Source: Methyloversatilis discipulorum (GTDB lineage: Bacteria; Pseudomonadota; Gammaproteobacteria; Burkholderiales; Rhodocyclaceae). Taken from it: a stretch of DNA of 64,000 nucleotides. A model generated the notes under the pieces. It searched no databases. It was not told the DNA's origin and saw nothing but the letters and a program-made list of their open reading frames with translations. The position numbers were made by a program, and so were the translations under genes. The stretch is from positions 1,488,001 to 1,552,000 of the forward strand of contig NZ_ARVV01000001.1 in NCBI RefSeq assembly GCF_000385375.1, given 5' to 3'. Below are positions 28,822 through 37,740 of this stretch, piece by piece; the first letter of the stretch is position 1, and the number at the start of each line of letters is the position of its first letter.

Positions 28822-29637
28822 TCAGGCCTCGGCCGTCTCTTCCTCCACGGCCAGTGCCGTGCGCGGTCCTGCGGCGCGCAGTTCCTGCCCCCAGTCGACG
28901 ATGGCGAAGCGGCCGTCGGCGTGTTCGACGATGGCGGTGCAGCTGTCCACCCAGTCGCCGCAGTTCATATAGGTCAGGCCCTGCACCTCGCGCAGCGACA
29001 CCGCGTGGATGTGGCCGCAGATCACGCCATCGACGCCGCGCGTGCGCGCCTCGTGCATGACCGAATCCTCGAAGTCGTAGATGAAGCTGACTGCGCTCTT
29101 CACCTTGCGCTTGGCGTAGCCGGCCAGCGACCAGTAGCCGGCGATGCCAAGCGTGCGGCGCAGCCAGGACAGCCGCGAATTGATGCTGACCAGCAGGTTG
29201 TACGCGACGTCGCCGAGCAGGGCGACCCAGCGGTGGTGGCGCGTGACCTGGTCAAAGTCGTCGCCATGCACCAGCCAGTAGCGGCGGCCATCGGCAGCCT
29301 GATGGATGTACTCGCGCTGCAGTTCGATGTCGCCGAACACGGTGCCGGTGTATTCGCGCAGCGCCTCGTCGTGATTGCCCGGGATGAAGACGACCTGGGT
29401 GCCCTTGCGCGCGCGGCGCAGGATCTTCTGCACGACGGTGTTCTGTGATGGCGTCCAGTGTATGGAGCGGCTCATCGCCCAGAAGTCGATGATGTCGCCG
29501 ACCAGGTAGAGGTAGTCGGATTCGTGGTGACGCAGGAAATCGAGCAGCGCCTCGGCCTGGCATCCACGCGTACCGAGGTGGATGTCCGACAGGAAGATGG
29601 CACGCACGCGCCGCACGAGAGGATCGGGAGCATTCAC
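28822..29637 (-). CDS. LpxH-like metallophosphoesterase
   Basis: 271 aa calcineurin-like phosphoesterase with all metal motifs: FLSDIHLGTRG (about 14-24), GDIIDFW, GNHDEALR, HGDDFD and CGHIHA. The closest recognisable group is the UDP-2,3-diacylglucosamine diphosphatase (LpxH/LpxH2) family of lipid A synthesis; the SLAGYAKRKVKSAVSFI helix insert is of the membrane-associating type found there. Many genomes carry both true LpxH and such relatives, so the substrate is inferred. It is flanked by REP elements and the porin terminator, and appears monocistronic. Confidence 0.8.
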   Translation of the reverse strand: MNAPDPLVRRVRAIFLSDIHLGTRGCQAEALLDFLRHHESDYLYLVGDIIDFWAMSRSIHWTPSQNTVVQKILRRARKGTQVVFIPGNHDEALREYTGTVFGDIELQREYIHQAADGRRYWLVHGDDFDQVTRHHRWVALLGDVAYNLLVSINSRLSWLRRTLGIAGYWSLAGYAKRKVKSAVSFIYDFEDSVMHEARTRGVDGVICGHIHAVSLREVQGLTYMNCGDWVDSCTAIVEHADGRFAIVDWGQELRAAGPRTALAVEEETAEA

Positions 29638-29724
29638 GCCGCCGATTCAAGCCCATCCGTGTGACAGGGCGGTGACGCGGCGCATCGTTGCAGCCCGCAG
29701 CGGTGACCTGTGTTGCATGGACGC

Positions 29725-29750
29725 AAAAAAGGGCACGCCGCAGCGTGCCC
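29725..29750 (-). terminator. Rho-independent terminator after the amide operon
   Basis: On the minus strand GGGCACGC-tgcg-GCGTGCCC (29731-29750) is followed by six T residues (29725-29730). It lies 48 bases beyond the porin stop and closes the urt-fmd gene set. Confidence 0.9.
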
Positions 29751-29797
29751 TGGAATCGACCGGCCCGGCGCCCTGCGCGCCGTTGGGTCGAGGTGGA

Positions 29798-30928
29798 TCA
29801 GTACATCAGCTGCACGCCGAGCACGAACTTGTCGGTGTCGGTACCGGCGGCGTTTTCCATGTCGGAGTACACCGCGGTGATGCGTGCGTTGTGACCGGCC
29901 ATCACATAGGTCAGGCCGAAGTCCCACTGCTTGGTGTCACCGCCGACGTCGGCGTTGAACTTCTGGTAGCGGGTGTAGGGCTGGAACTGGCCGATGCCGA
30001 TCTTGGTCGGGATCAGGTAGGCGGCGGTCAGCAGCCAGGCGTCACCTGCCTGTGCGCCGCCGCAGTTGTTGACGTTGGCGCAGGCGACGGCCGGCGCGTC
30101 GGTCACGCCGTCGGTGTCGTAGTCGTACCAGGCGCCTTCCAGCGTCACCACGCCGCCACCGGCGAGCTTGGTTTCATACAGCGCGTCGATGTTCCAGGCG
30201 CGGTAGTCGCCACGGGCGAGTGCGGTGCCGACACCGTTCTTCTGCGTCTGGTAGGCCATGCCGACGGTGAAGATTTCCTTGCTGCCGAAATAGCTGTTGG
30301 TGCCGTAGTAGCCCAGTTCCGGATCGAGGAAGCTGTAGGCGATACGGGTGGCGTACAGCGGATCGTCCGAGTCGTTCGACAGGCCGGTGCCGCGGTTCTT
30401 GCCCTGGTAGGCACCGACCGAGTACAGCAGCTTGCCGCCGAGCACGTTACCCCACAGCAGCGCGCCGTCGTCGCGGCCGGTGAAGGCGTTCGGGTACTGC
30501 GACACCATCGGGTATTCCCACACGTTGGCGAAGTAGGGGCCGGCCATGTTGGCGCGGTCGGTCGGCGGCAGCATGCGGCCGAACCAGAAGTTCACGCCTT
30601 CGGTCAGTTCGAACTGGGCGACCGCGTCGAGGATACGCATCGACTCGTCGGACTGGCGCTCGAAGTTGATCATGCCGCCGATGTTCTTGGTGATCTTGCC
30701 GCTGGTGATGATACGGACCGAGTCCACCGAGAAGTCGTTCGAACGCGAGGTGCCGTTCGGTGCCGCGTCTTCGGCGTTGGTGTAGGAGGTGCGCGCCCAC
30801 AGGCTGAGCGTCAGATAGCTTTCGCCGGGACCGGCAACGGTGACGCCCGCGTTCGCGCTGCCGCAGGCGGCGAGGGCGACGGCAAGAGCACTGGCTTTGC
30901 GCAGACGGTTCTTGGTGATGTTTTTCAT
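29798..30928 (-). CDS. fmdC: Outer-membrane porin, FmdC-like
   Basis: 376 aa. A Sec signal peptide ends at ANA-G (about residue 27); the mature chain is beta-rich and ends in an aromatic outer-membrane signature (KFVLGVQLMY). Position at the end of the amide operon fits FmdC, the short-chain amide/urea porin of Methylophilus methylotrophus. A second porin of the same family (42366-43523) shares NAFTGRDDG, LLWGN, GDYRAWN and DALYETK/R. The start at 30928 (MKNITKNRLRKA) is the only one giving a signal peptide; the frame stays open upstream into fmdB without meaning. Confidence 0.85.
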   Translation of the reverse strand: MKNITKNRLRKASALAVALAACGSANAGVTVAGPGESYLTLSLWARTSYTNAEDAAPNGTSRSNDFSVDSVRIITSGKITKNIGGMINFERQSDESMRILDAVAQFELTEGVNFWFGRMLPPTDRANMAGPYFANVWEYPMVSQYPNAFTGRDDGALLWGNVLGGKLLYSVGAYQGKNRGTGLSNDSDDPLYATRIAYSFLDPELGYYGTNSYFGSKEIFTVGMAYQTQKNGVGTALARGDYRAWNIDALYETKLAGGGVVTLEGAWYDYDTDGVTDAPAVACANVNNCGGAQAGDAWLLTAAYLIPTKIGIGQFQPYTRYQKFNADVGGDTKQWDFGLTYVMAGHNARITAVYSDMENAAGTDTDKFVLGVQLMY

Positions 30929-31017
30929 GGTGCTGGACTCCCGGTTGTTGAGGTTCAAGGTGCGAGGTTCAAAGAGCGGACTGCATTGACGGACTGCAAA
31001 TGGGGCGGACCGGGTGA

Positions 31018-31347
31018 TCAGTGACTGATCATCCAGGGGCGTTTCGTCGGGAAGGCCTTGGAGCCGTCGCGCGCGACGGCCGTGGTCTTGCTTGTCTTGC
31101 CGCTGCAGCACGAGCAGCCGGGGCCGTGCGTGCGGCTGGCCAGCTTGGGCTCGTGACGTGCGCGTTCGTTGGTGGCGTGCGCGCTGCGCAGCTGGCCCGG
31201 CATGTCGGCGAAAGCCGGTGCCGAAATCAGCTGGCGTGCGGCCGGCTGGCCGCAGGCCGGGCACAGGCAGGGCGCGTCCCGCTGCGCGATGCTGCGCATG
31301 GCGGAAAAGCTGCCATGCGCCTCGCAGTGAAAGTCGTAGGTCGGCAT
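31018..31347 (-). CDS. fmdB: FmdB family zinc-ribbon protein
   Basis: 109 aa from the ATG at 31347 (site GAGGACG), ten bases after fmdA. The N-terminus MPTYDFHCEAHGSF with CLCPACGQPAARQL is the FmdB regulatory-protein zinc ribbon. The first knuckle reads C-x2-H here instead of C-x2-C, and a further GCSCC cluster lies in the C-terminal half. FmdB proteins are thought to be small regulators of the amidase operon; the mode of action is not established. Confidence 0.88.
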   Translation of the reverse strand: MPTYDFHCEAHGSFSAMRSIAQRDAPCLCPACGQPAARQLISAPAFADMPGQLRSAHATNERARHEPKLASRTHGPGCSCCSGKTSKTTAVARDGSKAFPTKRPWMISH

Positions 31348-31357
31348 GGCAGCGTCC

Positions 31358-32587
31358 TCAGACGTCTTCCGAGATCGGCATCTGCACGCTGCCGTCGAGG
31401 AATTTCTGCGGACCGGCTTCGGTCGGCATGATGTCGAAATCGAAGATGTCGGTCGGCAGCCACAGCGTCGCGCAGGCATTCGGAATGTCGACCACGCCGC
31501 TGATGTGGCCCTGCACCGGTGCGGTGCCGAGAATCGAGTAGGCCTGGGCGCCCGAGTAGCCGAATTTCTTCAGGTACTCGATCGCGTTCAGGCAGGCCTG
31601 ACGGTAGGCGACATGCACGTCGAGGTAATGCTGCTTGCCCTGCTCGTCGACAGAGATGCCTTCGAAGATGAGGTAGTCGTCGTACTTGGGCGTGATCGGG
31701 CTGGGCTTGAAGATCGGGTTCTTGACCGCGTACTTCTTCATGCCGTCCTTGATGATGTTCACCCGCAGGTGCAGCCAGCCGGCCATTTCGATGGCGCCGC
31801 AGAAGGTGATTTCACCGTCGCCCTGCGAGAAGTGCAGGTCGCCCATCGACAGGCCGCCGCCCTTCACATAGACCGGGAAGTAGATGCGCGAGCCACGCGA
31901 CAGGTCCTTGATGTCGCAGTTGCCGCCGTGTTCGCGCGGCGGCACGGTACGCGCGCCTTCCATCGCCGCCTTGTCGCGCGCCTCGCCCTTCAGGCGACCC
32001 ATGTGCGCGGTCGGTGCGCACGGCGGGCAGCCCAGCGGCGGCACGCGCTCGGGGTCGGTGTTGATGAAGTCGATCTCGCGCTTGTTCCACTCTTCGAGCA
32101 GCTTGGGATCGGGCAGGCAGCCGATCAGGCCCGGGTGGATCAGGCCGGCGTACTTGACGCCCGGCACGTGGCGCGATTCGGTGAACATGCCCTTGATGTC
32201 CCAGATCGACTTCTGCGCCAGCGGGAAGTGGTCGGTCAGGAAGCCGCCGCCGTTCTTCTTCGAGAAGAAGCCGTTGAAGCCCCACAGGCTGTCTTCCTTG
32301 GCGCCGATGTCGAGGATGTCGACCACCAGCAGGTCGCCCGGCTCGCAGCCTTCGACGCCGATCGGGCCGGACAGGAAGTGCACCGTGGTCAGGTCGACGT
32401 CGCGCACGTCGTCGGCGCTGTCGTTGTTCTGGATGTAGCCGCCGGTCCAGTCGTAGGTTTCGATCTTGAAGTCGTCGCCCGGCTTCACCCACGCGACGAT
32501 GGGGATGTCCGGATGCCAGCGGTTGTGCACCATGTCGTTCTCATACGGCGACTGCTTCAGGTCTACCTTGATCAGGGTCTCTGCCAT
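31358..32587 (-). CDS. fmdA: Formamidase (acetamidase/formamidase family)
   Basis: Hydrolyses formamide, and often other short amides, to ammonia and the carboxylate in the cytoplasm. 409 aa, the FmdA length. Family segments include HNRWHPDIPIVAWVKPGDDF, VHFLSGPIGVEGCEPGDLLVVDILDIG, the Cys-rich LGCPPCAPTAHMGRLKG and GGNCDIKDLSRGSRIYFPVYV followed by SMGDLHFSQGDGEITFCGAIE. A strong AAGGAGA site precedes the ATG. Its position behind a complete uptake system makes it the metabolic endpoint of the operon, delivering nitrogen as ammonia and formate from formamide. Confidence 0.96.
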   Translation of the reverse strand: MAETLIKVDLKQSPYENDMVHNRWHPDIPIVAWVKPGDDFKIETYDWTGGYIQNNDSADDVRDVDLTTVHFLSGPIGVEGCEPGDLLVVDILDIGAKEDSLWGFNGFFSKKNGGGFLTDHFPLAQKSIWDIKGMFTESRHVPGVKYAGLIHPGLIGCLPDPKLLEEWNKREIDFINTDPERVPPLGCPPCAPTAHMGRLKGEARDKAAMEGARTVPPREHGGNCDIKDLSRGSRIYFPVYVKGGGLSMGDLHFSQGDGEITFCGAIEMAGWLHLRVNIIKDGMKKYAVKNPIFKPSPITPKYDDYLIFEGISVDEQGKQHYLDVHVAYRQACLNAIEYLKKFGYSGAQAYSILGTAPVQGHISGVVDIPNACATLWLPTDIFDFDIMPTEAGPQKFLDGSVQMPISEDV

Positions 32588-32643
32588 GTTGATCTCCTTG
32601 GGTGGAAGGGGCGGTTGGGCGGTGTGTGCGGCGGTGGGCGGGG

Positions 32644-33333
32644 TCAGACGGACAGGAACTGCTTGATGTGCGCGGTATCGGTTTCCGCGCGGGTGCTCTC
32701 ATGCACCAGGCGGCCGCCCTCGATGACGAACAGGCGGTCGGCCACGTCCATCGCGAAGCTGAGCACCTGCTCGGACACGACGATCGTGATCTGGCGCAAC
32801 TTGCGGATTTCGTTCAGCGCGCGCGCGATGTCCTTGATGATCGAGGGCTGTATGCCTTCGGTCGGCTCGTCGAGCAGCAGCACCTTGGGATCGGTCACCA
32901 GCGCGCGGGCAATGGCCAGCTGTTGCTGCTGGCCACCCGACAGGTTGCCGCCCTTGCGGCGGCGCATCTCCCACAGCACCGGGAAGAGGGCGTAGATCTC
33001 GTCCGGCACCTTCTTGACCTTGGCATTCTCCAGGCCGGTGTGGATGTTCTCCTCGACGGTGAGCGTCGGGAAAATCATCCGGCCCTGCGGCACGTAGGCG
33101 ATGCCCTTGGCGACGCGCTTGTAGCTTTCGTCCTTCGACACTTCGTTGCCGGCGACTTCGATCTGACCGCTCTTCAGCGGCAGGATGCCGATCAGCGACT
33201 TGAACAGCGTGGTCTTGCCCATGCCGTTGCGGCCCATGATGGCGACCGTTTCGTTGGCGTTGGCTTCGAACGAGATGCCGTGCAGTGCCTCGCTCTGCCC
33301 GTAGGCGACATGTACGTCCTTGACGTTGAGCAT
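32644..33333 (-). CDS. urtE: Amide/urea ABC transporter ATPase UrtE
   Basis: 229-aa ATPase of the LivF/UrtE type. Walker A is GRNGMGKT (34-41), signature LSGGQQQQ (131-138), Walker B LLLDEPTEG (152-160), then SEQ in place of the usual H-loop His, as is common in UrtE/LivF. It pairs with UrtD on the cytoplasmic face of the UrtB-UrtC channel. AAGGACA precedes the ATG; fmdA follows 56 bases downstream. Confidence 0.94.
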   Translation of the reverse strand: MLNVKDVHVAYGQSEALHGISFEANANETVAIMGRNGMGKTTLFKSLIGILPLKSGQIEVAGNEVSKDESYKRVAKGIAYVPQGRMIFPTLTVEENIHTGLENAKVKKVPDEIYALFPVLWEMRRRKGGNLSGGQQQQLAIARALVTDPKVLLLDEPTEGIQPSIIKDIARALNEIRKLRQITIVVSEQVLSFAMDVADRLFVIEGGRLVHESTRAETDTAHIKQFLSV

Positions 33334-33379
33334 GGTGGTGTCCTTTTGCGATGACTGGCGCGTGGGCGGGGCCGCTGAC

Positions 33380-34123
33380 TCAGTGGCCCAGATAAACGTC
33401 GATGACCTTGGGATCGTTCTGCACCTTGTCCATCGATCCTTCGGCGAGGATCTTTCCCTGGTGCATGACGGTGACCTTGTGGGCGATGCGCTTGACGAAA
33501 TCCATGTCGTGCTCGATCACGATCACCGAGCGGCCCTTGCAGATGCGCTGCAGCAGTTCGGCGGTCAGTTCGCGTTCGCGCACGCTCATGCCGGCGATCG
33601 GCTCGTCGAGCATCAGCAGCTCCGGCTCCTGCATCAGCAACATGCCGATTTCCAGCCACTGCTTCTGGCCGTGGCTGAGCAGGCCGGCTTCGGTGTCGAG
33701 CGCGTCGCCGAGGCCGATCTCGTCGGCCACCGACTGCACGCGCGCCTTCACCTCGTCGGTGCAGCGGAAGCCGAGCGCGCCGAGCACGCTGCGGCCGCGC
33801 GGGAAGGACACTTCCAGGTTCTTGAACACCGAAAGGTTTTCGTAGATCGACGGCGTCTGGAACTTGCGGCCGATGCCGGCGCGCACGATTTTGTGTTCCT
33901 GCAGCTTGGTCATCTCCACGTTCTTGAACTTGATGCTGCCGCCGCTGGCCTTGGTCTTGCCGCAGATCAGGTCGAGCAGCGTGGTCTTGCCGGCGCCGTT
34001 CGGGCCGATGATCACGCGCAGCTCGCCGCGATCGACGTAGAGGGTCAGCGCGTCGATCGCCTTGAAGCCGTCGAAGGACACGGTGAGGTCCTCGATCGCC
34101 AGTACGAAGTCGGTATTGCTCAT
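33380..34123 (-). CDS. urtD: Amide/urea ABC transporter ATPase UrtD
   Basis: 247-aa ATPase of the LivG/UrtD type. Walker A is GPNGAGKT (40-47); the signature reads LSHGQKQW (149-156), the variant normal for UrtD/LivG; Walker B is LLMLDEPIAGMS (169-180), with the H-loop in VIEHDMDFVKRIA. FGKS-like C-terminal LAEGSMDKVQNDPKVIDVYLG is present. In Methylophilus the corresponding genes (fmdE/F region) transport short amides and urea. Confidence 0.94.
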   Translation of the reverse strand: MSNTDFVLAIEDLTVSFDGFKAIDALTLYVDRGELRVIIGPNGAGKTTLLDLICGKTKASGGSIKFKNVEMTKLQEHKIVRAGIGRKFQTPSIYENLSVFKNLEVSFPRGRSVLGALGFRCTDEVKARVQSVADEIGLGDALDTEAGLLSHGQKQWLEIGMLLMQEPELLMLDEPIAGMSVRERELTAELLQRICKGRSVIVIEHDMDFVKRIAHKVTVMHQGKILAEGSMDKVQNDPKVIDVYLGH

Positions 34124-34151
34124 GTCGGTCTCCTGTCAGGTCGGGCGCGGG

Positions 34152-35345
34152 TCAGGCCGACTGGCCCTGGACGCCGCCGGGCAGTGCGGCGGGCGGTGCG
34201 GACTTGTGGGTGGGGGCCGAGGGCGGTGCCGGCGGTTCGCCCGCGGACGCAGCCGGCTTGGCGACGGACTTGCGACGCGAGAACCAGGGCTTCACGTGGC
34301 TTTCGTACAGACCGGCCAGACCGTTGGGGAAGGCGAGCACGACGCCGATGAACAGCGCGGCCATCAGGAACAGCCAGAGGTCGGGCGCGCTCTCCGAGAA
34401 GTAGGTCTTGCCGGCATTGACCAGCAGCGCGCCATACACCGCGCCGACCAGCGACATGCGACCGCCCACCGCGGCGAAGATGACCATTTCGATCGACGGC
34501 ACGATGCCGACGAAGGACGGCGACATGAAGCCGACCTGCAGCGTGAACATCGCGCCGCCGATGGCCGATATGCCGGCCGCCAGCACGAACACGAACACCT
34601 TGAACATCGCCACGTCGTAGCCGGAGAAGCGGACGCGGTCTTCCTTGTCGCGCATCGCCAGCAGCAGGGTGCCGAGCTTGGACATCTGTATCCAGCGGCA
34701 GAGCAGGATGACGCCGATCAGCAGCGCGGCATTGACGAAGTACAGGACGTACTTCGACGAGTCGTCGCGGATGTCCCAGCCGAGCAGGGTCTTCAGGTCG
34801 GTGATGCCGTTGACGCCGCCGGTGTAGCCCTGCTGGCCGATGATGAGCACGGTCAGGATGAGTGCCACCGCCTGCGTGATGATGGCGAAATACACGCCAC
34901 CGACCCGGCGCTTGAACATGGCGAAGCTGATGATGAAGGCCAGCAGCATCGGCACCAGCACCACCGCGATCAGCGCCAGCGGCAGGTGGTTGAACGGCTC
35001 CCACCAGAACGGCAGTTCGGTGATCTGGTTCCAGTCCATGAAGTCCGGAATGCCCGGCGTGCTCTGGATCTTGGTCGATTCCGGATCGGAGGCCTCGAGC
35101 TTCAGGAACATCGCCATCATGTAGCCGCCGAGGCCGAAGAACACGCCCTGGCCCAGGCTCAGGATGCCGCCGTAGCCCCACAGCATGACGAGGCCGACGG
35201 CGACGAAGGCGTAGGTGAGGTACTTGCCGACGAGGTTCAGACGGAAGATGTCCATCGTCAGCGGGAACACGACCATGATGACGAGCGCGAGGATGAGCAC
35301 GCTCCCCATGCCGGTTCGTGCAACCCAGTTCTTGAATGCGTCCAT
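34152..35345 (-). CDS. urtC: Amide/urea ABC transporter permease UrtC
   Basis: 397 aa, LivM/UrtC-type permease with about ten membrane segments. GYGGILSLGQGVFFGLGGYMMAM and GGVYFAIITQAVALI are family motifs, as is AVGGRMSLVGAVYGALLVN near the C-terminus. A polar, Pro/Ala-rich tail of about 45 residues follows the last helix. It forms the channel with UrtB. Site CCAGGAGATTCAC precedes the ATG. Confidence 0.94.
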   Translation of the reverse strand: MDAFKNWVARTGMGSVLILALVIMVVFPLTMDIFRLNLVGKYLTYAFVAVGLVMLWGYGGILSLGQGVFFGLGGYMMAMFLKLEASDPESTKIQSTPGIPDFMDWNQITELPFWWEPFNHLPLALIAVVLVPMLLAFIISFAMFKRRVGGVYFAIITQAVALILTVLIIGQQGYTGGVNGITDLKTLLGWDIRDDSSKYVLYFVNAALLIGVILLCRWIQMSKLGTLLLAMRDKEDRVRFSGYDVAMFKVFVFVLAAGISAIGGAMFTLQVGFMSPSFVGIVPSIEMVIFAAVGGRMSLVGAVYGALLVNAGKTYFSESAPDLWLFLMAALFIGVVLAFPNGLAGLYESHVKPWFSRRKSVAKPAASAGEPPAPPSAPTHKSAPPAALPGGVQGQSA

Positions 35346-35385
35346 GTGAATCTCCTGGAAGGTGCGAAGTCGGTGCGGATCGCGT

Positions 35386-36300
35386 TCAGCGGCGGATCTT
35401 CGAGGCGAAGAGGCCCTGCGGACGGATCATCAGGATGGTCACGATGAGCAGCAGCGTGAGTACCTTGGCCATCGAGCCGGTCAGGAAGAACTCGGCGATC
35501 GACTGCGTCTGGGCGATGCCGAAGGCCGACGCCACGGTGCCGAGCAGCGAGGCGGCGCCGCCGAAGGTCACCACCAGGAAGGCATCGACGATGTAGAGCG
35601 AACCGGAAGTCGGGCCGGTCGAACCGATGGTGGTGAAGGCCGCGCCGGCCACACCGGCGATGCCGCAGCCGATGGCGAAAGTGAGGCGGTCGGTGCGCTT
35701 GGTGTTGATGCCGGTGGCATTGGCCATCGCGCGGTTGGCGACGGTGGCGCGCACGCGCAGACCCCAGCGCGACTTGTACAGCGCAAGCAGCACGCCGCCG
35801 GTCACGACTGCAGTGAGGCCGAGCACGAACAGGCCGTTGATCGGGATGTCCAGCCCTTCGGACGGCGCCCACGAACCCATCAGCCACTCGGGCAGGGTCG
35901 GGCTCACTTCCTTCGGACCGAAGGTCGAGCGGAACACCTGCTGCATGCCCAGCGACAGGCCCCAGGTGGCGAGCAGCGTATCCAGCGGACGTTTGTACAG
36001 ATGCCGTATCAGCGCCCACTCGGTCAGCCAGCCGAAGGCGAAGGCGATGAAGAAGGCGGCGATGATGGCGATCGGAAAATAGGCTTGCACCAGCCCGGGC
36101 GCGTAGGTTTCCGTCAGGCTGGAGAACATGAAGATGGTGTAGGCGCCGATGGTCATGAATTCGCCATGCGCCATGTTGATCACGCCCATCTGGCCGAAGA
36201 TGATGGCGAGGCCGAGGCCCATCAGCAGCAGGACCGAGAACAGGCTCAGCCCGGCGAAGCCCTGCATCAGGGCGATGTTGTAGATTTCGTCGAACGACAT
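35386..36300 (-). CDS. urtB: Amide/urea ABC transporter permease UrtB
   Basis: 304 aa, LivH/UrtB-type permease with about eight membrane segments. LMGLGLAIIFGQMGVINMAHGEFM near the N-terminus, NGLFVLGLTAVVTGGVLLAL and the C-terminal GGAASLLGTVASAFGIAQTQS are family signatures. It is separated from the binding-protein gene by 93 bases holding two stable hairpins. A CCGGAGGTCC site precedes the ATG. Confidence 0.95.
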   Translation of the reverse strand: MSFDEIYNIALMQGFAGLSLFSVLLLMGLGLAIIFGQMGVINMAHGEFMTIGAYTIFMFSSLTETYAPGLVQAYFPIAIIAAFFIAFAFGWLTEWALIRHLYKRPLDTLLATWGLSLGMQQVFRSTFGPKEVSPTLPEWLMGSWAPSEGLDIPINGLFVLGLTAVVTGGVLLALYKSRWGLRVRATVANRAMANATGINTKRTDRLTFAIGCGIAGVAGAAFTTIGSTGPTSGSLYIVDAFLVVTFGGAASLLGTVASAFGIAQTQSIAEFFLTGSMAKVLTLLLIVTILMIRPQGLFASKIRR

Positions 36301-36319
36301 GACGGACCTCCGGACGGTT

Positions 36320-36387
36320 GGCCGGGCACTGCCCGGCCGTGCAGGGAAAGGAGGCGCGCCGCCCGGTCTGCGCCGGGGCGGCGCGCC
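36320..36387 (-). other. Paired intercistronic hairpins between binding protein and permease genes
   Basis: Two perfect inverted repeats lie in the 93-base gap. One has a 12-bp all-GC stem (GGCGCGCCGCCC at 36353-36364 with its complement at 36376-36387, 11-base loop). The other has an 8-bp stem (GGCCGGGC at 36320-36327 with 36331-36338, 3-base loop). Neither has a T-run. Such structures commonly stabilise the upstream binding-protein mRNA or attenuate the downstream permease genes. Confidence 0.6.
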
Positions 36388-36393
36388 GGGGTA

Positions 36394-37665
36394 TTACTGG
36401 TAGCCCTTCGGGAACGGATTCGGCTCGATCAGCTCAGCCGATTCGGCGACCACCTTGAAAGTGCCGTCCGGCTGGCCTTGGGCAATGCGTGCCTTCGACC
36501 ACAGGTGGTGGTTCTCATGCAGCTTCACGTAGCCTTCCGGTGCGGTCTTCAGTTCGATGCCGGGCGAGGCGGCGACCACCTTGTCGACATCGAAGCTGCC
36601 GGCCTTCTCGACCGCGGCCTTCCACAGCCAGGGGCCGAGATAGCCCGCCTGCGTGACGTCGCCGATGACCGACTTCGGGCCGTAGGCCTTCTTGAACGCT
36701 TCGACGAAAGCCTTGTTGTTCGGGTTGTCGAGCGACTGGAAGTACTTCATCGAGGAGTAGAAGCCGGCGAAGTTTTCACCGCCCACGCCCAGCATTTCGT
36801 CCTCGGTCACCGACAGCGTCAGCAGGAACTGCTTGACGCCGGTGATGCCTGCCGCCTTCAGCTGCTTGTAGAAGGCCACGTTGGAGCCGCCGACCACGGC
36901 TGCGAAGATGCAGTCCGGCTTGGCGACCTTGATCTTGTTGATCAGCGAGTTGAAGTTGGTGTGGCCGAGCGGGTAGTACTCCTCGCCGACCACCTTGCCC
37001 AGCTTGCCGACCGACTCGATGTGCTTGCGCGCGATCTTCATCGACGTGCGCGGCCAGATGTAGTCCGAGCCGACCAGGAAGTAGGTCTTGGCCTTCTTTT
37101 CCTTCGACGCCCAGTCGAGACCCCAGATGATCTGCTGGGTGGCTTCCTGACCGGTGTAGATGACGTTCTTCGACTGCTCCAGACCTTCGTAGAAGGTCGG
37201 GTAGTACAGCAGGCCGTTCTCCTTCTCGAACACCGGCAGCACCGCCTTGCGCGAGGCCGAGGTCCAGCAGCCGAACACGCAGGCCACCTTGTCGTTCACC
37301 AGCAGCTTCTTCGACTTCTCGGCGAAGGTCGGCCAGTCGGAGGCGCCGTCTTCCTTGATCACCTTGATCTTGCGACCGAGGATGCCGCCCATCGCGTTGA
37401 TCTGGTCGATCGCCAGCTGTTCGGCCTGGATCGAGCCGGTTTCCGAGATCGCCATCGTGCCGGTGGCGGAGTGCAGCTGACCCACGATGACTTCGGTGTC
37501 GGTGACCGCGAGCTTGGTCGTATTGACCTTGGCTGTCGGGAACTGCGCATTGCCGAAGCTGACGCCGGGCACCATCAGCGCCGGTGCAGCCGCCATGCCG
37601 AGCAGAACCTTGCGACGCTGTTCGTCGGTGAGCGGTGCCGGAATCGTGTCTTTCTTGTCAGCCAT
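36394..37665 (-). CDS. urtA: Amide/urea ABC transporter substrate-binding protein (UrtA/FmdD-like)
   Basis: 423 aa from the ATG at 37665 (site AGGAGAAACGAT). The N-terminus is long and polar, with RRKVLLGMAAAPALMVPG serving as a Tat-like or Sec signal (twin Arg followed by a hydrophobic stretch). The mature protein is a type I periplasmic binding protein: IVGQLHSATGTMAISE, AEQLAIDQINAMGGILGRKI, FGCWTSASRKAVLPVFE, LLYYPTFYEGLE and NVIYTGQEATQQIIWGL are UrtA/FmdD motifs. UrtA and amide-binding FmdD are close homologues. The following fmdA gene favours short-chain amides with or without urea; urease genes are absent from the window. It is the first gene of the operon. Confidence 0.92.
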   Translation of the reverse strand: MADKKDTIPAPLTDEQRRKVLLGMAAAPALMVPGVSFGNAQFPTAKVNTTKLAVTDTEVIVGQLHSATGTMAISETGSIQAEQLAIDQINAMGGILGRKIKVIKEDGASDWPTFAEKSKKLLVNDKVACVFGCWTSASRKAVLPVFEKENGLLYYPTFYEGLEQSKNVIYTGQEATQQIIWGLDWASKEKKAKTYFLVGSDYIWPRTSMKIARKHIESVGKLGKVVGEEYYPLGHTNFNSLINKIKVAKPDCIFAAVVGGSNVAFYKQLKAAGITGVKQFLLTLSVTEDEMLGVGGENFAGFYSSMKYFQSLDNPNNKAFVEAFKKAYGPKSVIGDVTQAGYLGPWLWKAAVEKAGSFDVDKVVAASPGIELKTAPEGYVKLHENHHLWSKARIAQGQPDGTFKVVAESAELIEPNPFPKGYQ

Positions 37666-37740
37666 ATCGTTTCTCCTGAGCGGAAGGGGTTGGGGAGCTT
37701 CAGGCGATCCGGTTGCGGCCGTTGAATCGTTTTGTGCACT

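Noticed and set aside
30929..31264. N-terminal extension of the FmdC-like porin
   Set aside because: It lies antigenically meaningless across fmdB in another frame; the signal peptide begins at 30928.
37666..37740. Sigma-54 promoter for the amide operon
   Set aside because: Nitrogen control would make one likely, but no GG-N10-GC element with acceptable flanks was found on the minus strand here.
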